DNA of 64,000 nt, taken from Mesocentrotus franciscanus. Lineage: Eukaryota > Echinodermata > Echinoidea > Camarodonta > Strongylocentrotidae. The stretch lies in the NCBI GenBank assembly GCA_037976565.1, contig CP137684.1, positions 23,480,010 to 23,544,009 on the forward strand, in the 5' to 3' direction. This document shows positions 1 through 9,428 of this stretch, in pieces. A program made the translations under genes and the position numbers. Position 1 is the stretch's first letter, and each line of letters opens with the position of its first letter. The notes below the pieces were generated by a model that made no database searches, was not told the DNA's origin, and worked only from the letters and a program-made list of their open reading frames with translations.

Positions 1-814
1 ACCGAATGTGCGCAAGTCCTTTGTGTGCAGTTGCCATTCATAATGCACATAACAATTCCGCGGTGGCTCTTTTTTGGCAGCCGTTTATCATGCTTTATCT
101 GAACAAGCTTGAATTAATTTGATGTTGTAGCATTTTATTTGTAGATTGTTTACTGAATGAAACAATGTATGGGACGAAATAGCTTGGACTTGCCTCATTA
201 CCCTGTGTTGATGTGTATATTACTCAAGTGTATCAACAAATCTTTTTAAAGCGATGTTGTCATATTTTGTTTTAATATTCCCTCTCTCTGTTCCAAACAC
301 AAATTTTTAACATATAATTTCTGAGATTTCTTAAATATCTTATTCTGTATGTATATATTCCTTGGAGTTGTACTTTGTACATTGTAAATATTTTTAAAAC
401 ATTTTTATTATCTGTAAATATTGTAACAATTCAGCCATTCAGCTGCGAAGATATGTTGTCAACAAATCTCGAAGCTTGTGTATTAATTGTCTCATTTTGG
501 AATGGTTGAAGAGAACCTAATTCCCTACCAACCTCTCACGAATGAGGGATGCATGCCAGGTAACCATGGAAACGCTGGATGAGATAGGAGCTTTATACGT
601 CAGACCTCAGGCTGGTCTCTTTATATGGGCGAACCTTGGCAAGGTAAAGAGCATGTCCAAGATTGTATTGGAAACAATGATGTATTTTACCTATTCATCT
701 GCTTGGGTTGCCTAAACCCGACCACACGCACGCACACTGTACGATCTGACCAAGATCTGATTTTGGAAGAATTTGCAATACAATTTGATATGAAAGTTCA
801 AACATTTAAAATGT

Positions 815-1015
815 TTCGAAAATAATATCGCTAGTGATATTCGTTTGTCTCGCAATGTATGGTCAATAAGGGCTCTAAAAGATCCCTTAAGATCCCTTAT
901 TGACCATACACTGCGAGACAAAGATCCTTTATTGACCCTACATTGCGAGACAAACGAATATCACTAGCGATATTAATTTCGATACTACATCCGCAATGAG
1001 TATTATATTTAGCAT
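815..1015. mobile_element. Short foldback element
   Basis: The left end reads TCGAAAATAATATCGCTAGTG and the right end is its inverse (CACTAGCGATATTAATTTCGA). The inner part repeats TTTGTCTCGCAATGTATGG and ATCCCTTATTGACC in both orientations. The same termini and the same downstream tail (TACTACATCCGCAATGAG) frame a larger copy at 35414-35932. It is absent at the matching place in the right arm, so it inserted after the duplication or was lost from the other arm. The class is unknown. Confidence 0.7.
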
Positions 1016-1617
1016 TATTTAAAATGTTATTAAACAAGGATCTGCATTGTCATAATTATGATTAGTGATATATAAATTTCAAGGAATCTTTTAGTTTCCT
1101 TGGAGAATAAAAAGTTAAATCGGCTCAGAATCGTAGTGACGTCACGCCAGTAGTGCGACTGTCTACAATTTGAAGCCAAATTGGCTTTTATTCTCACTCG
1201 AAGAGTTAAACGCACTAAAATTTCCGGTTGTTAGCATTCTTATCATTATTTAGAACCTAAAATCAAGAAGATGATGTTTGTTTCGATTTCCATAACTAAT
1301 ATAATTGCCTTTTTTATAAATTGGATGGAAAGAGGATGGAAAGAGGGTGGTATATAATGTGCAGATGGACTTAATGGAACATACAATGGACTGACAGCCA
1401 CCTTGGTCACTTGTAGTACACTCAAACCTATGTGATTGGCCACCTCTCTATAAAGGCCACTTACTGTAGTGGTCATCCATATAGCCTCCAACTAGATGGA
1501 AATGTGTGTTTGAAGAACCTGCCTACAGTGGCCATTTCTTGTGTTTCCGTTTGGTGGCATGTTCAATATGGTCTCAAAACAATGTGGCAGGATTGGAAAT
1601 ATGAAAAATTATGAGCA
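1016..1617. other. Intron-like stretch with Tigger-like MITE remnants
   Basis: No coding signal is seen. From about 1380 to 1590 there are degraded pieces such as GGCCACCTCTCTATAAAGG and GTGGCCATTTCTTGTGTTTCC, which resemble the pogo/Tigger-like MITE at 5459-5550. The region corresponds to intron 10 of the pseudogene copy. Confidence 0.4.
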
Positions 1618-2085
1618 GTTTTTACCTCTCTCTCTACACCTCTCACCCCCTCTCTCTCTCTCTCTCTCTCCCCCTCTCCCCATCATTTTCCTCTCTCTTC
1701 CTCTTCCTCCCCCATCTCTCTGTCCCCATGCATCTCCAACTTTCCTCCCCCTCTCTCTGACCCCTCTCCCACTCTTCCTCATCTCTCTGTCCCCTCTCTC
1801 CCTCTTCCTCCCCATCTCTCTGTCCCCTTCTCTCCCTCTTCCTCCCCCATCTCTCTGTCCCCTTCTCTCCCTCTTCCTCCTCCATCTCTCTGACCCCTCT
1901 CCCACTCTTCCTCCCTCATCTCTCTGTACTCCTCTCTCCCTCTTCCTCCCTCATCCATCTGTCCCCCTCTCTCCCTCTTCCTCCCTCATCTCTCTGACCC
2001 CTCCCTCCCTCTTCCTCCCTCATCTCTCTGTGCCCCTTTCCCACTCTCCCCTTTCCCATTCTCCGATCTCACTCCACATGTTTAC
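1618..2085 (+). repeat. Pyrimidine-rich minisatellite, short allele
   Basis: This is a tandem array of roughly 33-35-bp units built on CCCCATCTCTCTGTCCCC and TCTCCCTCTTCCTCC. It is the left-arm equivalent of the 3.6-kb array at 29100-32743 but only about 0.47 kb long. It ends just upstream of the exon 11 acceptor of the pseudogene. Long open frames across it on both strands are repeat artefacts. Confidence 0.9.
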
Positions 2086-2886
2086 TTTCTCTAGTTTCTC
2101 TAATTATCCCTAGTTCCTATCACAAGATACCGAGGAAGAGGAGAAGCGCCTTACATGCCACCTCTTGAAGGGTGGGGTTGGTTTGTCGCCCTCTGCTGGT
2201 TACTGTGGGGGAGAGTTCGGCTGGTATCGGATCATGTTTGCTGTACCAAGACACAGATTAGCAGAAGGTAACATCATTTTTTTTTCGAATCCTTCGCGAT
2301 ATGGACAAATGTCCAATGATATATTTTTAATAGTTTTATTCACAACACAAGTTCTCTTAAAAAGAAGGTTGAGTTCCGGGGAGAGGTGAAATAATTTGAG
2401 AGTGTTTACATTGTTATTATGCAAGTGTGGAAGAAAAATAGAGAAGAAAAAAAATGTCCCCTGAAAAGCATGGCTCTTCTATTGCCTTCATATTCTAAAT
2501 ATGACATGTAACAGCTTTAAAATGAGGACCACATTTGTATGCCACATATGTTTGTGTAGTCCCATAAACATCTTTCTGTGTGCCGTGCTTGTTACTTTTA
2601 TCAAGGCTGGGCCAAATTTGTTATCATTTTGAAGATTCCAGAACCATGCAGTAACACTGATACTTATATGCTACATGAACAACTTTTTTCTAATCGATTC
2701 CATGCACACCGTTTCTTTCACAATGCAATCGCATGACCAGAACTCAACTTTATCTTTAACATCAACTGTCTCTTCCTTTGTTTGTGCATGTACTTTAGAA
2801 CCATGAAAGAGGCTTGATAACATCAAATAATCTCATATTATATTGTGTAATGTCTTATTTCATCTTGTTTGTCTTAATAACCTTAA

Positions 2887-3215
2887 TACCTTACCTTGCC
2901 TTACCTTACCTTGCCTTACCTTGCCTTACATTGCCTTACATTGCCTTACATTACCTTACCTTGCCTTACCTTGCCTTACCTTACCTTGCCTTACCACTTA
3001 CCTTACCTTACATGACGTACCTTACCTTGCCTTACCTTGCCTTACCTTGCCTTACCTTATTTTACATACCTTGCCTTACCTTATCTTACCTTGCCTCACC
3101 TTACCTTTCCTTGCCTTAACTTGCCTTACCTTACCTTACCCTACCTAACCTTACCTTAACCTAACTTAGCGTACTTCCCTTCCTTACCTTACCTTACCTT
3201 ACCTTATCATACATA
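2887..3215 (+). repeat. TTACC/TTGCC pentanucleotide array
   Basis: About 65 pentamers alternate between CTTAC and CTTGC with occasional slips. The array lies in the last intron of the pseudogene copy, and the same array in the right arm (28060-28675) is about twice as long. Confidence 0.93.
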
Positions 3216-3330
3216 TGTAGCTTATCTTAACTTAGTTTTTAATGGAGCTTATTTGAGTTCATCTTATCTTATTTCTGCAGGTCTACGCAGATTGAAGGAG
3301 TCCTGTCTATCATACAGTACTACACAATGA

Positions 3331-4445
3331 TGGTTGGCAAGAAAAGAGAATTTCTTTTGGCTACATCAGCATACACTAGCCCTGTCATTTTAAGCTTCTT
3401 GGGTGCGCAAGGACATCAATATCTGTAAATTTTCATGAATTTGCTCTTTTGCTATTAAACTGTATCATTTTGCTTTGCTTGATTATATTATGCTCTGTTC
3501 TGTATTTTATAATTACTTCTCTATTTCTCTATAATTATTCATTTTTACGGACCTATTTTTAAATGTAATATGATAATTTGTTAATTATTTTCTTATTATT
3601 CAGTATATTGGGTATTTTCCCACTTGTCTGCAGTATGATATACCTCAATAAACATCTCTATTTTTGCAATAGTAATTATCTCTTAAAACAAATTTATCAA
3701 GATTATACCCTACGTACTGTGTAAAGCGCATAGAGACATCATGAGTATAATAAGCGCTACTTATTGTTATTACCATACACATTATTGTGATACATGAACA
3801 AGTAGTATAGTCATTTGTTTGCAGGGAATGCAAATTCTTGTGGCATTGACGAGTATCAAACTTAAAATAAATGTTATCAACATTCTACCCTACTATGTAT
3901 TTTTATTACAGCTGTAATCCAAAGGCAATGCATGATTGACGACGATCTGTAATGATATTTGATATATTATATTGTGCCTCTCATGCTTATCTCCTTTCTA
4001 ATGCGCATTTCTCTTTCATCATCTTCTTCTCAACCCCACATGCAGCTCATCATTTTGTATTATTTTCTGTACCCCAGATCTTTCACTTCTTTTTTGGCAT
4101 TGTCTACTCTTTGTATTGTGACCGTGTTCTTCTATCGTTGTCATGTAAAGTACTGTCTTGTCCCGTTCTCGTCTCTGTTGGCATCCCCCATTTCCCCCCT
4201 ATTTTGTAGTTCCTTTTGTAGTTACGGACTTTTTAATTTAATTACTCATTTTTCCTAAGTATCGTTTGAGGTGTTCACACTTGTACAAGCATTGCTCTTT
4301 AGTGAACCCCTCTGTTTCCAATATGTATTTCCACATTTGTTGTAAATGTTTATAATTGATTTGTAATGTTTTGGTGGAAACATAAATAAATTGAAATTGA
4401 AATTGAAATTGCATGATGATAAATTGTTTTTGTAAACATCAAGAA
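3331..4445. other. 3' flank of the pseudogene copy
   Basis: AT-rich sequence shared with the right arm (27480-27940), including the candidate poly(A) signal at 3647-3652 and a run of AAATTG repeats near 4390-4412. The part from about 3950 to 4260 has no obvious counterpart on the right. No coding region is recognised. Confidence 0.5.
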
Positions 4446-4449
4446 AGGT

Positions 4450-4690
4450 TTCTTGAGGTGTTATGGTCCAGTGGATAAGTATCAAGACTGTGAACAACAA
4501 GGTATACGGTGTTCGAATCCCTGCCACAACACAAACGTCCTTTGGCAGGACGTTAATCTACATTTGCCACACTCCCAACCCAGGTGAGGTAAATGGGTAC
4601 CTGGTAAGATTTTTGATTGAAATGCACTGTGCACTGATAACGGCTGCCGGGAAGCGCATATAGGGACGTTTTATAATAATGTGTTATGCG
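4450..4690 (+). mobile_element. tRNA-derived SINE (left-arm copy)
   Basis: It starts with an A-box-like TGGTCCAGTGGATAAG and a B-box-like GGTGTTCGAATCCCTGCC. A body follows with TTTGGCAGGACGTTAATC, TACATTTGCCACACTC and AAATGGGTACCTGG, ending in a GCGC/TATA-type tail. The right arm has the same element inverted at 27230-27465, so the SINE was present before the duplication. Confidence 0.85.
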
Positions 4691-4977
4691 CTATAGAAGA
4701 ACGTTATATCATAATGTGTGATGCGCTATACAAGAACAGATTATTTCTAACAAGTGAAAAACAAATACCTTGATATCTATTAATGAAGTTCATTAATTAG
4801 TTAGATATGTGAGGTACATGTAATTTTACAATGACAATGTAGCCTACAAGTACAATGGAACTTGTTATAACGAGAACATTGGGACCATGAAAAATACATT
4901 GTTATTAAAGATAGCATGTCATCAGAGCTCTTTATAATAAGTTTATACTGTACATGCCACATAATTATGTAAACAAA

Positions 4978-5150
4978 GCGTGTGTGTGTGCGTGTGTGCG
5001 TGTGTGTGTGAGGGAGAGAGAGTGCACGCTTGCGACAGTCAGAGAAAGAGCTAGAGAGCACTCATGTGAAAGAGGGTGAGATTGCACGCATAATTATGAT
5101 GGAGAGAGAGAGAGAGCACTCGATCGTGTGTGAGAGAGAGAGTGAGAGAT
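4978..5150. repeat. GT/GA-rich low-complexity tract
   Basis: TG dinucleotides pass into GAGA tracts with interspersed GTGCACGC and CACTCATGTGAAAGAG. The corresponding place in the right arm holds the regular 35-bp CTCATATGAG satellite (25780-26280), so this may be the unexpanded form. Confidence 0.7.
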
Positions 5151-5458
5151 AGTGGGAAGGAAATATATTATAGAAAAAGAAATTTGTGTCGTAATAATTG
5201 ATTGGCTAATTGTGATAGGCTGCATAGTCCTTAGAAGATTATTAGAACACTTATCTAGCTGCCATCATAAAACCAAAAACCATAAAACCAAGAAACATCA
5301 GTTACATGCGTACGTAAATAGAATGGGGTAGAATATATATTTTTGTGAGACATTTGGTTTATCGCCTCCCCCGTGAGGAAAGCTGTACAAAACTACATTC
5401 ACTCATTATGATATCTTTCAGGTACTCATGATAGATCTACGGCACTTATAAAGGTAAA

Positions 5459-5550
5459 TAGAGTTGAACCTGTCTAGAATGACCACCTGTCTATGGTGGC
5501 CACTTCTTGTGTTTCCCTTTGGTGGTCTTAATAGACAGGTTTGACTGTAC
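5459..5550. mobile_element. pogo/Tigger-like MITE (left-arm copy)
   Basis: About 90 bp with ends GTTGAACCTGTCTAGA and TAGACAGGTTTGACTGTA in inverted orientation. The interior contains GACCACCTGTCTATGGTGGCC. These termini resemble Tigger-type DNA transposons. The right-arm copy is at about 25029-25118. Confidence 0.7.
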
Positions 5551-5680
5551 ATTACTATCCCCTGCTTATTCAGAGTTAACACTCTTGATTTATTATGTTC
5601 CAACGGGTTAATCTCTTTCATTTTTTTAGTTTGCTTTAGTTTGTATATTTCATTTTCTGTGATTGTATTGTTGCATTATA

Positions 5681-6660
5681 TAAATTTGTTTATTTCAATC
5701 TCAATGTATCTATTTAACAATAGTCTTAGCCCTAATAAGACTTAAGGGTTATTTTGCACCTTTAAACAACTAGGGGCCAGGGGCAAAAAGGCCTCCCCTA
5801 GGATCTCGGCAACCGAACTGATCGACTCCAAATTTTGCATGGGGATAGATGTCCATGAGATTTACAATATTGCATTGTTAAAATATTTTGTTTAATTAGA
5901 ATTTGCTAATAAGAGCTAATTAATTATGCACAAATTGTATTTTTTGTATTTTCTTTATACATTTGTATATGGTGATTCTTATGAGAAAAATAGTAATGGT
6001 ACAATATGCATGCTAAGATTATATTTACACAATCTCTGATAAAAATAAGGTAATTGATCTGATAATTATCCAACTTATGAATAATTATGACGTCATATTA
6101 TATCATGAACACGTGTTTGGGTGATGGTTTCATGTGAAGTCATGAAATACATTTTTACTTCCTAATGTTGGAGTGATGGTTTGTTTGTCTTAATCATGAA
6201 AATTGATTTAGTTATACAGCTTTCTATGTTTTTTTTCTTTGTATTTATCTTTTTCTTTATATATATAGCGGGTAATGTTAAAGCGCCTTGAGCACCTTGC
6301 AAGGTGGATACGTGCGCTATATAAGAATCCAGTATTATTAGTATTATTATTATATTGTATTGGTTTATTCTAATGAAAATGCAATAAGTTTTATTCACCG
6401 TGCGAAATGGGAATACTAACAGTACATGTGAAGAGGTGGGTATAAGAGTGCAACATAAAAGGTGCTTCTAAAAACTCTGTATTTAATATATATGTAAGAA
6501 TTTAAAAAATTAAAAAAAAAAAAAAAAAAATTGGTATCAAAAGATGCTCAAGACTCTAAAGAAAAAAAATCATGAAGTGGCACCATAAAATATTTAAGCA
6601 ATGCGAAGTAATCGCGAAAATAGAGGAAGGGGGCTAAATCAGCCCCAGATTTTTTAGGGT
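5681..6660. other. AT-rich spacer, no gene seen
   Basis: Only interspersed-repeat fragments are visible. One is a stretch with TAAGAGCTAATTAATTATGC near 5908. Another is a SINE/LINE-type tail at 6284-6356 (AAGCGCCTTGAGCACC, then GCGCTATATAAGAA and ATT triplets). There is also a poly(A) run near 6512-6530. Confidence 0.5.
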
Positions 6661-6667
6661 TAACATA

Positions 6668-7885
6668 TGCTCAGTGGCGTAATGAGCAAAAACATTTTTT
6701 TTTTTTTGGGGGTCAGAACAAAATCCTCATCACCACCAAGTAGCACAATGCAGAGGCGGCAGAGCGTCTTCCAAAATAGGGAGGGGGGGGGAGAACACAA
6801 AAAAGGGCACTTTCTGGAAAAAAGGGGCACTTACAAAGGGAAACATCAACAAAACCTACACCATTTTTAGACATTGGTATATACCCCATACATCGCCATG
6901 ATTGTGATTACACTACCAGGGATGATATCAATATTTGTTTCTTTCTTTACGTAGTACAAGATACTTTGCAGTTGAGTATGATGGTCTGAATATTAATTTG
7001 CGAGTGAGCGAAGCGAGCGCAAACATTTTAAGAATTGTGAGGTCCCAGTGCGAAAAATTACATCTTTAAAGAAGAAAAAAAAACCTGATGAGTATTAAGC
7101 ACAATCTAATGAAGAAAGACTGCACAGTAATTCTTTTATAAGTAACATAAATATAACATCTATAAATGCGAGCGAGCGTAACGAGCGAGCTCTAGGAAAA
7201 ATTAAAGGAAAAGGGGCTCTAAGTCGCCTTGAATTAGGGTGCATGTTATGGAGAAAGGAAAAGTAGGCACTTATCAAAAGGGAAAAGGACAGTTATTAGA
7301 AATGAAAAGGTGCTCGTGTCAAAGTAAAAAAGGCAATTTTCAGAGCCTTCAGAGGTGAAAATGGCACTTCTTGCACCTAAAAAAGGGACACTCAACAAAA
7401 ATGCAAAAAGGCACTATTGTGAGAATGGAAATGGAGAATCTGTTGAAGGAGAAGGGCACCTATCAGATTTTAATAGGGGCATTTATCAGATGTTAAAAGG
7501 GACATTTTGAAAAGGGGAAGGGCTCATATAAAAAAGGAAAAGGGGCACTTATCAGAGGTGAAAAGTGGCATTTAAGAGAGAGGGAAGGGAGTTCTTATTA
7601 AGAAGGAAAGGGTACATTCATTAAAAAGGAAAAGGGGCACGAGTCAAAGTAAAAAAGGGCAAAAATATCAGAGGTGAAAAGGGGAATTTCTCGCACCTAA
7701 GGCTGAAAAGACGTACTCACCAGAGATGAAAAGAGAGGAAAATGACAATTATTAGAAAAGAAAAGGGGCACTTATCCTACGTAAAAAAGGGGCTTTTGGG
7801 GATAACTGAAAAAGTGGGGGTACAGTGCCCCCCCCCCCTCCTAGCTCCCCCAGCTGGGAGTGCCGCCTCTGGCATAACGGGCAAA
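6668..7885. mobile_element. Degenerate minisatellite element with G/C-run ends
   Basis: The left edge is CTCAGTGGCGTAATGAGC followed by a T run and GGGGG. The right edge has a C run (about 7832-7841), then GTGCCGCCTCTGGCATAACG. Between them are dozens of irregular units of the type AAAAGGGGCACTTATCAGAG. It contains no coding region. The edges look like imperfect inverted repeats of a non-autonomous DNA element, similar in style to 46033-47090. Confidence 0.5.
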
Positions 7886-8324
7886 AATGAGAGAAAACCC
7901 CGGTAGGCCTACAAATCATGTCATTTCAGCAACAATTTGTAAATCACTGGTATCGAATTAGAAATAAACCACGTTTGAACTTTATTTGGGGGTCTATATA
8001 AGTCCCCCATCAGTACGCCAGGGAACATGCTAAAAAGTAACGTACATGTATTGTAAATCTATTCGTTTGCTAATTCTAAACTACGTAGAATTGCGTGCAT
8101 GTTCCTTATAATGGGTAATTATATGGTGAGGTAAAAGGGATACAGAAAGCTATTTGTATTGCAGTATATCTACAAATACAATTTGGGTTCCTCTTCGTCA
8201 ATCTACATCAGTTCGTGATTTCATGCAAAGAAAATGTTTATTTTTATTTTATACGAGTAAAGAAATATTTTTGAATAATTTAAAGTCAGAATGAGACCTA
8301 GCAGAAAGTCACACAATGGCGCCG

Positions 8325-8463
8325 TTACCGGCGTTACATAAACTTTGATATTATGAGTATGACATCAAATATTACTTGACTTTCAACCAATCAGAATCAA
8401 GCATTTGGGACTTGTGTTTGATTTTTATATCATGATATCAAACAAAGTTTTATGCAACAGGGC
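8325..8463. mobile_element. Small palindromic MITE
   Basis: GTTACATAAACTTTGATATT on the left is mirrored by GATATCAAACAAAGTTTTATG on the right, with TTACTTGACTTTCAACCAA in the middle. No target duplication could be fixed. The flanks 7886-8324 and 8464-8906 show nothing recognisable apart from short ATAG/GATA runs near 8600-8650. Confidence 0.5.
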
Positions 8464-8906
8464 CAATGTCTTTCTAACTTTTATTGGCACTGACAGGAAC
8501 ATGAGAGCCAGGGTTTATTGATTTAAAATGCTTTAAAGGTAATATATTCATGTTATGTTTATGGCTATTATAAACAGATTGATACTTATAGATTTAGGAT
8601 AGAGATGGATACGTAGATAGCTAGACACATAAATACATGGATAGATAGATTTTTCTGCCCTCCTTAGTAATGGCGGCCAACGCTCCAGGTCGGCACAGCA
8701 ATTTGAGCGAGTACGCCCTCTAGCGTTTGTATGTATAGCTCTATGGTGTATCATAATCTCAACTTAAAATTGAAATTAAATGTTAATTGCATGTGAACGC
8801 TTGAAATGCACCACTTTACATAAGGTATTTGTTCTACTATAATATGCATTATTTTCACATTGGAGACTCTAGACTAGTAAAAGCTTTTATCTCATTTATC
8901 TTCTCT

Positions 8907-9126
8907 TAATTTTTACCCATGTTACACATTCATTTTCCGTTTTCTTTTAAAGACACCATAGAACGAATTCTATTGTTTTCCGGGCTTACTTGCGTCATTA
9001 AATAGAGCTCTAGCTCTATTAGAGCTATATAGTAAAGACGCAAGTAAGCCCGGAAAACAATAGAATTCGTTCTATGGTGTCTTTAAAAGAAAACGGAAAA
9101 TGAATGTGTAACATGGGTAAAAATTA
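8907..9126. repeat. Perfect 90-bp inverted repeat
   Basis: Bases 8907-8996 and 9037-9126 are exact reverse complements over 90 bp by direct reading. The 40-bp spacer itself holds AGAGCTCTAGCTCT. The structure could form a very stable hairpin or cruciform. It sits about 200 bp upstream of the ferritin start codon. It could be a recent foldback insertion, a regulatory element or an assembly artefact. Confidence 0.95.
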
Positions 9127-9147
9127 CATAGACCTCTATGATATATA

Positions 9148-9240
9148 CGTACGTACAACGTACGTACGTACGCGCGCGTAGGTACGGTATGTACCAAAGA
9201 CGTATGTACGTACATATTGCGTCGCACGCGCGCGTATATC
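9148..9240. repeat. TACG/CG alternating low-complexity tract
   Basis: Repeated GTACGTACGTAC and CGCGCGCG alternate purine and pyrimidine over about 90 bp. The tract lies between the perfect inverted repeat and ferritin exon 1, so it is part of the putative upstream region. It has Z-DNA-type composition. Confidence 0.8.
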
Positions 9241-9321
9241 GAGAGTAGTCCAATCGAAGTTCGGTCAGATTAGATTTATTAAAACTCCTCTTTCTTGAGT
9301 CAACTTAGTGCTTGTTTCAAC

Positions 9322-9428
9322 ATGGCAGAAGTTTCAGCTGTGCGTCACAACTACCATGAAGAATGTGAAGCTGCCATCAATAAATGATAAACCATCAACT
9401 CACTTCATCCTACAAGTATTTAGCAATG
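9322..9428 (+). CDS. Ferritin exon 1 (helix A), frameshifted
   Basis: It begins MAEVSAVRHNYHEECEAAINK, typical of a ferritin N-terminus, then hits TGA at 9385. Shifting frame at that point gives INHQLTSSYKYLAM, which continues helix A and joins exon 2 in phase at the GTAATT donor. Gln stands where the ferroxidase Glu27 is expected, and Tyr34 is present. Confidence 0.85.

Larger units (their letters stand above)
501..3330 (+). pseudogene. 3' fragment pseudogene of the ACC-synthase-like aminotransferase
   Basis: Three blocks match exons 10, 11 and 12 of the - strand gene at exactly the same lengths: 501-643 (143 bp), 2114-2267 (154 bp) and 3281-3330 (50 bp, ending in TGA). The donors after 643 and 2267 (GTAAAG, GTAACA) and the acceptors before 2114 and 3281 are intact. 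Two lesions mark the copy as dead. The acceptor AG before exon 10 is GG at 499-500, and an in-frame TAC codon has become TAA at 518-520. Several replacement changes are also present (M to T, S to L, I to V, S to G in exon 10). No exon for the PLP-binding core lies upstream in the window, and homology to the parent gene ends near 57. A conserved AATAAA lies at 3647-3652. Confidence 0.88.
57..5680 (+). repeat. Left arm of a large inverted duplication
   Basis: This stretch reads as the reverse complement of about 24866-33873. Matching landmarks in order are the flank near 60-240 (right 33720-33873), exon 10, exon 11, the TTACC pentamer array, exon 12 of the aminotransferase, the tRNA-derived SINE at 4450, and the Tigger-like MITE at 5460. 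Homology stops near 57 and near 5680. The arm is 5.6 kb against 9.0 kb on the right, because tandem arrays are much longer in the right arm and each arm has private insertions. The boundaries are read by eye and good to about 20 bp. Confidence 0.85.

Noticed and set aside
7095..7277. Small - strand frame with SLRSLAFIDVIFML
   Set aside because: Falls in the AAAAGGGGCAC minisatellite element, with no start context or homologous feature.
9241..9321. Iron-responsive element upstream of the ferritin start
   Set aside because: No CAGTGN loop with the bulged C and 5-bp stem is present. The nearest hit, TTAGTGC at 9305, lacks a matching stem. An upstream non-coding exon could still carry one.
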